DNA from: an uncultured Eubacteriales bacterium
GTDB taxonomy: Bacteria > Bacillota > Clostridia > Lachnospirales > Lachnospiraceae
Reading direction: 5' to 3'
DNA length: 34,056 nucleotides
Assembly (NCBI GenBank): GCA_900316755.1
Contig: ONED01000016.1
Coordinates: forward strand, 1 to 34,056
The notes beneath the pieces are model-generated. The model did not search any database, was not told the origin of the DNA, and saw only the letters and a program-made list of their open reading frames with translations. A program made the position numbers and the translations under genes. Positions 7,324 to 15,694 of the stretch are shown here, piece after piece (position 1 is the stretch's first letter; each line of letters starts with the position of its first letter).

Positions 7324-10146
7324 ATGAATAAGTATGTGATTAATTGGGAAAAATACGCAGCTCTGGCAAGACAGGCAGCGGCAGAGGGAGCAGTGTTATT
7401 GGAAAATGCGAATCATACACTGCCCCTGCAGGAAGGTGAAAAAATCTCCGTTTTTGGGAGGATTCAGTTTGATTATTATAAAAGCGGAACCGGCTCGGGT
7501 GGTTTGGTAAATACCCGTTATGTGGTGGGAATACTGGATGCGCTGAAGGAAGAGAAGGTGATTCTGAACGATGAACTGATAAAAACCTATGAAACATGGA
7601 TTACGGATCATCCCTTTGATTTTGGAGAAGGTTGGGCACAGGAACCATGGAGCCAGGAGGAAATGCCTCTGACGGATGAGATTGTGGAAAAAGCGGCGGC
7701 CTTTTCTGAGACAGCTATTGTGATTATTGGCAGAACAGCCGGTGAGGACCGAGATGCCGGGGTAGACAAAGGAAGTTATCTCCTGACAGATTTGGAGGAG
7801 GATATGCTTTTTCGGGTTTGTAAAAGCTTTTCCAAAGTCATTGTGCTTCTGAATGTGGGAGGCATTATAGACATGAAATGGGTAGATCGTTATCAGCCTT
7901 CTGCAGTGCTCTATGTTTGGCAGGGCGGCATGGAGGGAGGCCACGGCGTAGCCGATGTGCTGATGGGCCGAGTAAATCCCTGCGGAAAACTTTCCGATAC
8001 TATAGCAGAGGACATTACGGATTATCCGTCTACGGAGAATTTTGGAGGAGAGAAGGGAAATTTTTACGCAGAGGATATCTATGTGGGTTATCGGTATTTT
8101 GAGACTTTTGCAAAAGAGAAGGTGCGTTATCCCTTTGGCTATGGTCTGTCCTACACCAGCTTTTGTGTGGAGTCGGTTTCAATAGAGCGGAAGGAATCTG
8201 TAGATACGGGCAAAGCGAAAACGGTGCTTGTGGCTAGTGTTACGAATACCGGAGAGACAGCCGGAAAAGAAGTGGTTCAGGTCTATGTGAAGGCGCCTCA
8301 GGGAGCGCTTGGGAAACCCCTGCGCAGCCTGGTGGCCTTTGCTAAGACAAGAGATCTTATGCCGGGTGAGAGAGAAGAACTTACCATTACCATATCAGAC
8401 GATGCGTTGGCTTCCTATGATGACAGTGGTCTTTCAGGTCATCGTTCTGCCTATGTGCTGGAGGCAGGAAATTATGAATTCTATTTGGGATGCGATGTGC
8501 GAAGCAGTGCATTGGCGGGCTCGTTTGTTTTGGAAGAGACAAAAGTGGTAGAGCAGCTGACGGAAGCAGCTGCGCCGGCGGAAGCTTTCCGGCGTTTGCG
8601 TCCGGTAGTGTCCACAGACGAAGCACAGGTATCCTTAAACGAAGTGGCTGGTTGTGATGAAACACTGAAACCTGCATGGGAAGAAGTTCCCTTGCGCACG
8701 AAAACAGTGGCTGACCACATGCAGGCAGATCAGACGAAAGCTCTGCCCTATACCGGAGACCAGGGCTACCGTCTTTCCGATGTTTATGATAACAAGGTGT
8801 CCATGGATGTTTTTCTGGCTCAGTTGTCAGATTATGATTTGTGTTGTATGGTCAATGGTGAGGGAATGTGTTCTCCAAAGGTAACACCGGGAACAGCGGC
8901 AGCCTTCGGCGGTCTGACCCCGGAGCTCTTACACTTTGGAATTCCCTGTGGCTGCTGCTCCGACGGTCCATCTGGGATCCGTATGGATTGCGGAATGACG
9001 GCTTTCAGCTTGCCGGGTGGAACCTGTCTGGCCTGCACATTCAATGAAGAATTGAATGAACAGCTCTTTTGCATGGAAGGAGCGGAGCTTCGTAAAAACC
9101 GAATTGATACATTGCTGGGACCCGGAATGAACATTCACAGAAATCCTTTAAACGGTCGGAATTTTGAATATTTTTCTGAGGATCCATATCTGACTGGGAA
9201 AATAGCAGCCGCACAACTTCGGGGCATGAATCATTTCGGTGTGACAGGAACTGTGAAGCATTTTGCAGGAAATAATCAGGAGTTTAACCGCAAAAGATAT
9301 AATTCTGTGATTTCAGAACGAGCATTAAGAGAAATTTATCTGAAGGGCTTCGAGATTGCTGTGAAGGAAGGCGGTGCCTATTCTGTTATGACCACCTATG
9401 GAGCAATCAACGGAATCTGGACGGCAGGACATTATGATCTTCTGACCATCATCCTTCGGGGAGAATGGAACTTTGAGGGCATGGTGATGACAGACTGGTG
9501 GGCGGATATCAATGAAGAGGGCGGAGAACCCTCCGGAGATCAACTGTCTGCCATGGTGAAAGCTCAGAACGATGTTTTTATGGTGACTCCGAATACGGAG
9601 AATCATTTGGGTGATCTCAGGGAACATCTGGCTGATGGAAGTCTGACTCGGGCTGCGCTTGTAAGAGGAGCTGCCAATATTTGTCATATGTTGATGCGCT
9701 CTCCGGTTATGGAGCGCTCTATGGGAAGGATTAGTCAGGAGGAAAAAGACGCTGAGGAGCAGATGCAGTCAGAGGAGAAGCTAGACTTTGACCTGCCCTA
9801 CATGGAGTTGAAGGACTATCTGGAGTTGCCGGTAGAGGATATCTGTACAGAACGGGGAAGTCAGGTGATGTATGGTGTAGAAATAGAGCAACCGGGGTAT
9901 TTCGAACTGCGTATGAAGGTGAAGGTGGAAGCCTCTGAATTGGCTCAGGTGCCAGTCTCTGCATTTGTGAACGGAAGCTTAACTGAAACTGTGACCTTAA
10001 ATGGAACGAATGGTGCATGGGTGGATATCTGCATGAGTCTGGGAGAGTTCCGGTTTACTAACATTTACATACGTCTTTATTTTGCCCAGAGCGGAATGCA
10101 AATTGCAAAGATGGAGGTTGTTAGAAATCATAGCGGAAGTAAATAG
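7324..10146 (+). CDS. GH3 beta-glucosidase with permuted domain order
   Basis: This gene encodes 940 residues with no signal peptide (cytoplasmic). It hydrolyses beta-linked glucosides or xylosides. The order of parts is unusual. The GH3 C-terminal alpha/beta domain comes first (about 8-270, AAAEGAVLLENANHTLPL then DRDAG...SYLLTDLEE). A fibronectin-III-like domain follows (about 280-390, GKEVVQVYVKAPQG). The catalytic TIM-barrel domain is last (about 490-800, FGIPCGCCSDGPSGIR, GPGMNIHRNPLNGRNFEYFSEDP, KHFAGNNQE). Asp724 in VMTDWW is the expected nucleophile. A beta-rich tail of about 100 residues ends the protein. The same inverted order is known for some rumen beta-glucosidases such as the Butyrivibrio and Ruminococcus albus enzymes. 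GGAGG at 7312-7316 sets the start. A strong terminator follows. Exact substrate is not determinable. Confidence 0.92.
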   Translation: MNKYVINWEKYAALARQAAAEGAVLLENANHTLPLQEGEKISVFGRIQFDYYKSGTGSGGLVNTRYVVGILDALKEEKVILNDELIKTYETWITDHPFDFGEGWAQEPWSQEEMPLTDEIVEKAAAFSETAIVIIGRTAGEDRDAGVDKGSYLLTDLEEDMLFRVCKSFSKVIVLLNVGGIIDMKWVDRYQPSAVLYVWQGGMEGGHGVADVLMGRVNPCGKLSDTIAEDITDYPSTENFGGEKGNFYAEDIYVGYRYFETFAKEKVRYPFGYGLSYTSFCVESVSIERKESVDTGKAKTVLVASVTNTGETAGKEVVQVYVKAPQGALGKPLRSLVAFAKTRDLMPGEREELTITISDDALASYDDSGLSGHRSAYVLEAGNYEFYLGCDVRSSALAGSFVLEETKVVEQLTEAAAPAEAFRRLRPVVSTDEAQVSLNEVAGCDETLKPAWEEVPLRTKTVADHMQADQTKALPYTGDQGYRLSDVYDNKVSMDVFLAQLSDYDLCCMVNGEGMCSPKVTPGTAAAFGGLTPELLHFGIPCGCCSDGPSGIRMDCGMTAFSLPGGTCLACTFNEELNEQLFCMEGAELRKNRIDTLLGPGMNIHRNPLNGRNFEYFSEDPYLTGKIAAAQLRGMNHFGVTGTVKHFAGNNQEFNRKRYNSVISERALREIYLKGFEIAVKEGGAYSVMTTYGAINGIWTAGHYDLLTIILRGEWNFEGMVMTDWWADINEEGGEPSGDQLSAMVKAQNDVFMVTPNTENHLGDLREHLADGSLTRAALVRGAANICHMLMRSPVMERSMGRISQEEKDAEEQMQSEEKLDFDLPYMELKDYLELPVEDICTERGSQVMYGVEIEQPGYFELRMKVKVEASELAQVPVSAFVNGSLTETVTLNGTNGAWVDICMSLGEFRFTNIYIRLYFAQSGMQIAKMEVVRNHSGSK

Positions 10147-10158
10147 GGGTGAGATATG

Positions 10159-10192
10159 GGGAAGTGGCGATATTACCGCCACTTCCCTTTTT
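10159..10192 (+). terminator. Rho-independent terminator after the GH3 gene
   Basis: GGGAAGTGGCG (10159-10169) pairs perfectly with CGCCACTTCCC (10177-10187), followed by TTTTT. It insulates the glycosidase from the TetR/ABC operon promoter that starts four bases later. Confidence 0.92.
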
Positions 10193-10195
10193 GTG

Positions 10196-10224
10196 TTGAC
10201 AGGGACTGCTTTACAGTATATACT
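10196..10224 (+). promoter_or_regulatory. Promoter of the TetR/ABC operon
   Basis: TTGACA (10196-10201), a 17-bp spacer and TATACT (10219-10224) form a strong sigma-A promoter. The palindromic element at 10234-10267 lies directly downstream, spanning the expected start of transcription. Confidence 0.8.
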
Positions 10225-10233
10225 AAAACATAG

Positions 10234-10267
10234 TTACAAAACACTGTTATAAAACGATGTTTTGTAA
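10234..10267 (+). promoter_or_regulatory. Putative TetR operator
   Basis: TTACAAAACA (10234-10243) and TGTTTTGTAA (10258-10267) form a perfect 10-bp inverted repeat separated by 14 bp. Within the spacer a further related half site TTATAAAAC (10247-10255) repeats the left arm. The position just after the -10 is right for steric repression. Binding by the TetR protein encoded 28 bp downstream is inferred from position and symmetry. Confidence 0.6.
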
Positions 10268-10294
10268 AATAGGAATAAGAGAGGGATGGATGTT

Positions 10295-10900
10295 ATGCCA
10301 CCAAAACCGAAATATACAAAGGAAGAGATTGTAAAGACTGCGTTTGAAATGACGCGGGAAAAGGGATTTGGGTCTGTGACAGCAAGAGAGCTTGGGAAAA
10401 GATTGGGGACGTCAGCGACTCCCATTTTCACAGTATTTAAGAGTATGAAAGAGTTACAGCTGGAAGTCAGCAAACTGGCACTGGAGGAGTATGAAAAATA
10501 TGTGGCGGATGCCTTGAGTTATACTCCCGCATTCAAGCAGATTGGTGTGCAGATGATTCAATTTGCCACGGATGAACCCCAATTATTCCGGCTTCTTTGT
10601 ACTCGGATTGAAGGGAAGAAAAGAACCTTTGATGAGATGTTTCACAAGATGGGGGATTGGGCAGAGGTTTGCATTGATATTCTGCGCGAGGAACATGGAT
10701 TAACCCGAGAAGACGCCGAGACGTTATTCAGACAGGCATGGATTAGCACCTTTTCTGTCTGTGTTTTAATGGTAAACAATATGTGTCAGTTTTCTTCGGA
10801 GGAAATCATAGACGTTTTGGGGATGTCATTTCAGGGAACTTTGCTATTGATAAAATCCGGTCAGTATAAGAAAGTCGACATTCACAAAATTTTTGAATAA
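10295..10900 (+). CDS. TetR/AcrR-family transcriptional regulator
   Basis: This gene encodes 201 residues. The N-terminal helix-turn-helix is typical of TetR (KYTKEEIVKTAFEMTREKGFGSVTARELGKRL, then GTSATPIFTVFKSMKEL with the TPIFTVF recognition-helix end, residues about 7-55). The rest is an all-helical ligand/dimer domain. The ATG at 10295 is preferred over 10286 because the GAGAGGG ribosome site overlaps the earlier ATG. It is followed by an ABC exporter in the same direction (53-bp gap, no terminator), so it probably represses itself and the exporter. The ligand is unknown. Confidence 0.88.
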   Translation: MPPKPKYTKEEIVKTAFEMTREKGFGSVTARELGKRLGTSATPIFTVFKSMKELQLEVSKLALEEYEKYVADALSYTPAFKQIGVQMIQFATDEPQLFRLLCTRIEGKKRTFDEMFHKMGDWAEVCIDILREEHGLTREDAETLFRQAWISTFSVCVLMVNNMCQFSSEEIIDVLGMSFQGTLLLIKSGQYKKVDIHKIFE

Positions 10901-10953
10901 GGTGTGGTATTTGGTAACAAAGTCAAAAAGAAATAAGCATGGAGGGTAAAAGG

Positions 10954-11661
10954 ATGCTGAGAATCGAACATTTAACAAAAAAATACGGAGAGAAAAAAGC
11001 AGTGGATGATTTGTCGCTGCACATCAGACCGGGAGAAATCTACGGATTTATTGGTCACAACGGAGCAGGAAAAACGACGACAATTAAGGCTTGCTGCGGT
11101 ATTTTGCAGTATGACAGTGGGGAAATCTATGTGGACGGGGTTTCTATCAAAGAAAACCCATTGGTATGTAAGGAAAAAATTGCCTATATTCCGGACAATC
11201 CGGATTTATATGAGTTTATGACAGGAATCCAGTTTCTGAATTTTGTTGCGGATGTGTTTGGAGTGAGCGCGGATGACAGGCAGAGCCGTATTCGCAAATA
11301 TGCAGATACGTTTGAACTGACGGATGATTTGGCGCAGCCAATCAGTGCGTATTCTCATGGAATGAAGCAGAAGCTGGCGATTATTTCTGCCCTCATTCAC
11401 AATCCGAAGCTGATTATTATGGATGAACCGTTTGTAGGACTTGACCCGAAGGCATCCCATCTGTTGAAGGGAATGATGCGGGAAATGTGTGATAACGGCG
11501 GGGCGATTTTCTTTTCGACCCATGTGCTTGAGGTAGCGGAAAAGCTGTGTGATAAGGTTGCGATTATCAAGGGCGGCAGGCTGATTAAGTCCGGCACCAT
11601 GGAAGAAGTGAAGGGAGATACTTCACTTGAGGATGTGTTCTTAGAACTGGAGGGAGAGTAA
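10954..11661 (+). CDS. ABC transporter ATP-binding protein (ABC-2 type exporter)
   Basis: This gene encodes 235 residues. It supplies ATP hydrolysis for the permease encoded immediately downstream. Walker A is GHNGAGKTT (from residue 34), the signature region is YSHGMKQKLAI (SHGMKQ replaces LSGGQ, as is common in DrrA/BcrA-like exporters), Walker B is LIIMDEPFVGLD, and a switch His lies in STHVLEVAEKLCD. The start at 10954 is chosen because GGAGGG (10941-10946) lies seven bases upstream; the ATG at 10939 would overlap that site. Its stop codon overlaps the next start (TAATG), implying translational coupling. Confidence 0.92.
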   Translation: MLRIEHLTKKYGEKKAVDDLSLHIRPGEIYGFIGHNGAGKTTTIKACCGILQYDSGEIYVDGVSIKENPLVCKEKIAYIPDNPDLYEFMTGIQFLNFVADVFGVSADDRQSRIRKYADTFELTDDLAQPISAYSHGMKQKLAIISALIHNPKLIIMDEPFVGLDPKASHLLKGMMREMCDNGGAIFFSTHVLEVAEKLCDKVAIIKGGRLIKSGTMEEVKGDTSLEDVFLELEGE

Positions 11662-13256
11662 TGTTAAAGGCTTTATTTAAGAAACAGATGATGGAGGTTT
11701 TTTCGTGGATCTACAAAGACAGAAAATCCGGAAAAAACCGTTCTTCCAAAGGAATTTTAATGTACGTGCTTTTGTACCTGCTTATCTTTGGAATGTTAGG
11801 AGGCATTTTTTATGGTGTTGCCATTATGCTTTGCGAACCACTGGTAATGGCAGGATTCGGATGGCTGTATTTTGCCATTATGGGGCTGATTGCCGTGTTT
11901 TTAGGGGTGTTCGGAAGCGTATTTAATACGTATGCCTCTCTTTATTGTGCAAAGGATAATGATTTCCTGCTCTCTATGCCGATTCCGGCAGGAAAGATTC
12001 TTCTGATTCGATTGTCCGGCGTGTATGCTATGGGGCTGATGTATGAACTGATTGTAATGATTCCGGCGCTCATTGTCTGGTTTGTGTACGGGGGAGTAAA
12101 TGCAGCAGGTGTTTTCTGTACTCTGCTGATTCCGCTGGTACTGTCGGTGCTTATTCTGGTGCTTTCGGCCGTGCTCGGATGGCTGGTTGCACTGATTTCA
12201 GAGAGACTGAAACATAAGAACATTATGGTAGTGATTCTCTCTCTGATATTTATTGCAGCATATTATTATTTTTACAGTCAGGCGTATACCATGTTGCAGA
12301 AGATTCTTACAAATCCGGAAGCAGTAGGGGAACGTGTGAGGGGCATTTTGTACCCATTTTACCACATGGGACTGGCGGCAGAGGGAAATCTGCTTTCTAT
12401 GCTGATTTTTACCCTTTTTGCCGGGGCATTATTTGGAGTCGTGTACTTCGTTTTGGTGCGTAGTTTTTTGAAGATAGCCACATCAAACCGCGGAACGACG
12501 AAGGTGCGGTACAAAGAGCAGCGGGCGGTGACACGATCTGTCAGTCAGGCACTTTTCCAAAAGGAACTGCGTCGCTTCTTGGGAAGTGCAAATTATATGC
12601 TGAACTGTGGTCTTGGTATCATCATGATGCCGGTTTGTGCCGGCGCACTGCTGTGGAAGCAGGCATTGATTCGGGAAGTGGTGCATGAACTCTTTTCCGA
12701 AAATTCGGGAATAGTTTTTCTGGCTGCTGCGGGGGTGGTTTGCCTCCTTGCTTCTATGAATGATATGACAGCCCCGTCTGTTTCGCTGGAAGGGAAAAGC
12801 CTGTGGCTTGTGAGAGTATTCCCTGTGTCCGGAAAACAGGTACTGATGGCGAAACTGCGCTTGCATCTGGTTCTGACTCTGATACCGGCGGCTGTTCTGA
12901 TTGCAGCCATCGAATGGGTGCTGAGACCGGAACTCGGATTTGCCGTTTTGATTCCGATAGTGGCGATTCTGTTTGCAGTGTTTATGGGAGCGTTTGGGTT
13001 GTTTCTCAATTTGAAAATGCCGAATCTCGACTGGACCAGCGAGATTGTTCCCATCAAGCAGAGCATGGGTGTGATGATTGCTTTGTTCGGCGGCTGGGCG
13101 GTAGTTGTAGTTTTGGCGGGAGCTTATTATCTCCTGGCAGATGTATTAAGCCCGCTTGCCTTTCTGATTTGTGTCGGTGTACTGCTGGCGACGGCATCTG
13201 CAGGTTTGCTTGGATGGTTGCGGACAAAAGGTGCGAAGAGGTTTGAGACGTTCTAA
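11661..13256 (+). CDS. ABC exporter permease, multi-spanning
   Basis: This gene encodes 531 residues of a polytopic membrane protein with about 10-12 hydrophobic helices (for example LMYVLLYLLIFGMLGGIFYGVA near residue 35 and paired helices near 150-210, 240-265, 310-360 and 400-530). It starts on the overlapping TAATG of the ATPase gene and forms an exporter with it under TetR control. The size and two-half arrangement resemble the putative ABC exporter family seen in Firmicutes multidrug or antimicrobial-peptide systems. The substrate cannot be read from sequence. Confidence 0.85.
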   Translation: MLKALFKKQMMEVFSWIYKDRKSGKNRSSKGILMYVLLYLLIFGMLGGIFYGVAIMLCEPLVMAGFGWLYFAIMGLIAVFLGVFGSVFNTYASLYCAKDNDFLLSMPIPAGKILLIRLSGVYAMGLMYELIVMIPALIVWFVYGGVNAAGVFCTLLIPLVLSVLILVLSAVLGWLVALISERLKHKNIMVVILSLIFIAAYYYFYSQAYTMLQKILTNPEAVGERVRGILYPFYHMGLAAEGNLLSMLIFTLFAGALFGVVYFVLVRSFLKIATSNRGTTKVRYKEQRAVTRSVSQALFQKELRRFLGSANYMLNCGLGIIMMPVCAGALLWKQALIREVVHELFSENSGIVFLAAAGVVCLLASMNDMTAPSVSLEGKSLWLVRVFPVSGKQVLMAKLRLHLVLTLIPAAVLIAAIEWVLRPELGFAVLIPIVAILFAVFMGAFGLFLNLKMPNLDWTSEIVPIKQSMGVMIALFGGWAVVVVLAGAYYLLADVLSPLAFLICVGVLLATASAGLLGWLRTKGAKRFETF

Positions 13257-13383
13257 TATTCGTTTTTATGAAAAGGAACAGATTGGGCTATTGTTGATGG
13301 CTGTGCACAGAGCTACAAGAAAAGTAAGATAATCCTGCCGAAAGGCTTGATTATAAATATTTTTATTTTAAGGAGAGTGCTTT

Positions 13384-13455
13384 TTGACTAAGTACAAAAC
13401 AATGAAGATTGTGGCATAACCGGGAGGTTTGCTGACAATCAAAACAAACCTCCCG
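13384..13455 (+). other. Short leader-peptide-like ORF followed by a perfect hairpin
   Basis: An AAGGAGA ribosome-site-like sequence (13370-13376) precedes a TTG codon at 13384 that opens an 11-codon ORF (TTG ACT AAG ... GCA TAA, ending at 13419). Directly after it, CGGGAGGTTTG (13421-13431) and CAAACCTCCCG (13445-13455) form a perfect 11-bp stem. No T-tract follows, so it is not a standard terminator. It sits 41 bases upstream of the GNAT gene. Whether the ORF is translated or is a gene remnant cannot be told. Confidence 0.3.
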
Positions 13456-13496
13456 TAGCGATGCATTTGAGTTGACAAATTTCAGGAGGAAAAACA

Positions 13497-14123
13497 ATGA
13501 ATAAAAACAACATCATAATTCGTTTAGAGAAAAAAGAAGAATATCGTGGAGTAGAGAACCTTGTAAGAGAAAGCTTTTGGAATGTTTATCGTCCGGGATG
13601 TTTGGAGCATTATGTCCTTAACCAGTTGAGAGATGATGAGGCTTTTGTCTCAGAACTTGATTTTGTTATGGAACTGGATGGAAAACTAATCGGCCAGAAT
13701 ATGTTTATGAGAGCGGTTATCAAAGCGGATGACGGGAGAGAGATTCCGATTATGACTATGGGACCTATTTGCATTTGTCCGGAGTTAAAGAGAAAAGGAT
13801 ACGGAAAAATATTGCTGGATTACTCTTTGGAAAAAGCAAGGGAATTAGGTTGTGGTGCAGTGTGCTTTGAGGGCAACATCGATTTTTACGGGAAAAGTGG
13901 TTTTACATTCGCCAGTGAGTATGGAATTCGCTATCATGGACTGCCGGAGGGAGAGGATGCTTCTTTCTTTTTGTGTAAGGAATTGATAGAAGGATATCTG
14001 GATGGAATCACAGGTGAATATGGCACACCACAAGGATATTTTGTTGATGAAGAGGCGGCAGAGATTTTTGATTATAATTTCCCGTATAAGGAAAAACGCA
14101 AGCTTCCGGGGCAACTTTTCTAA
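13497..14123 (+). CDS. GNAT-family N-acetyltransferase
   Basis: This gene encodes 208 residues. The acetyl-CoA binding motif A is clear: MTMGPICICPELKRKGYGKILLDYSLEKARELGC (about 88-121), followed by the VCFEGNIDFYGKSGF segment typical of YhbS-like acetyltransferases. The C-terminal 60 residues are acidic and may cover the substrate. AGGAGG (13484-13489) precedes the ATG. The substrate is unknown. The upstream 240 bp contain the hairpin entry above. Confidence 0.85.
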   Translation: MNKNNIIIRLEKKEEYRGVENLVRESFWNVYRPGCLEHYVLNQLRDDEAFVSELDFVMELDGKLIGQNMFMRAVIKADDGREIPIMTMGPICICPELKRKGYGKILLDYSLEKARELGCGAVCFEGNIDFYGKSGFTFASEYGIRYHGLPEGEDASFFLCKELIEGYLDGITGEYGTPQGYFVDEEAAEIFDYNFPYKEKRKLPGQLF

Positions 14124-14224
14124 ACGGAAAAAGACAGCTGGTGCCGGTATTGCTGACAAACTGACTATCAAAACAGCGAATACTGGGAGTTCAGCAAGTG
14201 TATTACATAAGCAGAAATTGAATA

Positions 14225-14253
14225 TTGAATGAATAGACATATTGCGATATAAT
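14225..14253 (+). promoter_or_regulatory. Promoter of the toxin-antitoxin operon
   Basis: TTGAAT (14225-14230), a 17-bp spacer and TATAAT (14248-14253) lie 31 bp upstream of the antitoxin start. Such operons are normally autoregulated by the antitoxin-toxin complex. I see no long palindrome here, only AT-rich short repeats (ATATAAT and CATATAAT) around the -10. Confidence 0.7.
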
Positions 14254-14283
14254 TTACATATAATGACATCGGAGGTGAATAAT

Positions 14284-14562
14284 ATGTTGACATTACAAGA
14301 ATCAATAAGACCATCAGCTGACTTAAGAAATCATTATAATGAAATTTCCAAACGTTGTAAAGAAAACAAAGAAGCTGTCATAATTACAGTGAATGGTAGA
14401 GGTGACACGGTTGCTCTTTCATATGAAGAGTATAAAAATATGAAAGCACGTATAGAATTGCTTGAAGTCTTAGCTGAAGCTGAAGATGATGTGAAAAATG
14501 GTCGAGTTGCTCCAATATCTGAAACATTTGAAGATTTACGAAAAATGCTTCAGGAGGATTAA
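14284..14562 (+). CDS. Type II antitoxin, Phd/YefM family
   Basis: This gene encodes 92 residues. The N-terminal Phd/YefM fold is recognisable (ESIRPSADLRNHYNEISKRCKENKEAVIITVNGRGDTVALSYEEYKNMKARIELLE), followed by an acidic, probably disordered toxin-binding tail (ETFEDLRKMLQED). It binds and neutralises the downstream toxin and should repress the operon. GGAGGTG (14271-14277) fixes the start at 14284. Its stop overlaps the toxin's first ATG (TAATG). Confidence 0.88.
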   Translation: MLTLQESIRPSADLRNHYNEISKRCKENKEAVIITVNGRGDTVALSYEEYKNMKARIELLEVLAEAEDDVKNGRVAPISETFEDLRKMLQED

Positions 14563-14564
14563 TG

Positions 14565-14882
14565 ATGAAATATGAAGTACTACGAACGGATACAGCAGAT
14601 GCAGGTATTCGGAAGATAATCTTATATGTTGCTCAAAATTTTGGAAATGCTGTTGCAATGGAAAAACTTGACGAAATCGAGAAGAGAATTCTTGATTTAG
14701 GAGATGATCCGTATATTGGAACAGATCCAAGATATCTTGTTCTTAAGCGACAAGGATATAAGGTTCTCATTTTGGAAAAAAATTTAGTTTTTTATAAAAT
14801 TGATGAAGATAATAAGAAAGTTGTTGTATATGCGGTTGTAGATCAACGACAAGACTATTTGAACGTTATACGTGGATTATAG
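14565..14882 (+). CDS. Type II toxin, RelE/ParE family
   Basis: This gene encodes 105 residues (106 from the overlapping ATG at 14562; GGAGG at 14553-14557 is better spaced for 14565). Signs of the RelE/ParE fold: a basic N-terminal strand-helix, IRKIILYVAQNFGNAVAMEKLDEIEKRI, a central GTDPRYLVLKRQGYKVLILEKNLVFYKID, and the C-terminal VVVYAVVDQRQDY strand. Paired with the Phd-like antitoxin, it probably cleaves mRNA on the ribosome (RelE) or poisons gyrase (ParE). The C-terminal Arg/Tyr pattern (VVDQRQDYLNVI) fits RelE-like mRNA interferases, but this is inference. Confidence 0.85.
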   Translation: MKYEVLRTDTADAGIRKIILYVAQNFGNAVAMEKLDEIEKRILDLGDDPYIGTDPRYLVLKRQGYKVLILEKNLVFYKIDEDNKKVVVYAVVDQRQDYLNVIRGL

Positions 14883-14928
14883 AAAATACAGGTAAGGAAT
14901 TGAAATAGCTGTTAAAGGGTCTGCCTAA

Positions 14929-15342
14929 ATAAGGGGAGTCGCGAAGGAAAGAGCAAGACAGTTTATGGAGGCTGTAATCTATTGCATTGCACACTCGGAA
15001 GTTCAAAATCATGAGATAATGCTGAAGGGAGCGTTGGCTGCGACGGAAGCATATCAGCTTGGCTATAGTGCTGTCGTGGAAAAAGCATTGCCGGGATTTT
15101 TCCTGTATTACGATGCAAAATTTGCACCGATGGAAAATATCATAACAATGGATTATCCGGTGTTTGGACTTGATATGAATCTGGAAGGAATTGATAGGAT
15201 TCGTCAGTATATAGATGCGATTTGGGACGAACAGTGTTATTTGATGAAATTTCCAAGAGAACATGTAATTGAGAAATTGCGTTCTTTTCATTCTCGTTAC
15301 GAAAAAGAGTATTTTAATTTGAAAGAGATAGTGGAGGTATAG
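14929..15342 (+). pseudogene. C-terminal fragment of a larger gene (DUF6179-like)
   Basis: An open frame runs from just after a stop at 14926-14928 to 15342. The first ATG (14965) lacks any ribosome site, and the protein-like reading (AKERARQFMEAVIYCIAHSE) continues upstream of it, so this looks like the tail of a longer protein whose front is missing. The remaining 137 residues contain EKALPGFFLYYDAKFAPME and NIITMDYPVFGLDM. From memory this resembles the C-terminal end of DUF6179 proteins of Clostridia; I am not certain. The toxin-antitoxin pair lies exactly where the missing part would be. GGAGG near its end serves the next gene, which begins two bases after its stop. Confidence 0.6.
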
Positions 15343-15343
15343 T

Positions 15344-15667
15344 GTGAAAGAATTTATTTTAGCGGGCATTGTTTTTGTGATATCGATAGCGATGTTTGTG
15401 ATTAGTTTTCGTTCATCTAAAGAAAAAGGGTTTTTGTTTAACAATGCATACATATATGCATCAAAAGAGGAAAGAGAGACCATGGATAGAAAGCCGCATT
15501 ATAGACAATCGGCCATTGTATTTTCTATGCTTGGAATCGTATTCTTGCTCATTGCAGCCGAAATCATTTTGGAAACAGGCTGGTTATTTTATGTTGAGAT
15601 GCTGTGTATTGCAATCGTGATTATCTATGCGGTTGTGTCGTCAATAAAGATGTCACGAAGGAACTGA
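15344..15667 (+). CDS. DUF3784-like small membrane protein
   Basis: This gene encodes 107 residues starting with GTG (GGAGG at 15333-15337, six-base spacing). There are three hydrophobic helices (about 3-22, 55-75, 80-98). The stretch between the first and second, KEKGFLFNNAYIYASKEERETMDRKPHYRQS, is the conserved part of the DUF3784 family as I recall it. Function unknown. It is translationally close to the upstream fragment (one base after its stop), implying that the two were once an operon. Confidence 0.75.
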   Translation: MKEFILAGIVFVISIAMFVISFRSSKEKGFLFNNAYIYASKEERETMDRKPHYRQSAIVFSMLGIVFLLIAAEIILETGWLFYVEMLCIAIVIIYAVVSSIKMSRRN

Positions 15668-15694
15668 TTAACTTTTGGTTTACAGGAGAGCAAC

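Noticed and set aside
13421..13455. Hairpin considered as a terminator for the upstream ABC exporter genes.
   Set aside because: No T-tract on either strand, and it lies about 165 bp past the permease stop; recorded as a leader structure instead.
14124..14241. Open frame in the gap after the first GNAT gene (reads KTAGAGIADKLTIKTANTGS...), considered as the lost front of the fragment at 14929.
   Set aside because: No ribosome site, no resemblance to the fragment's family that I can recognise, and it is read only as an extension of an out-of-frame shadow.
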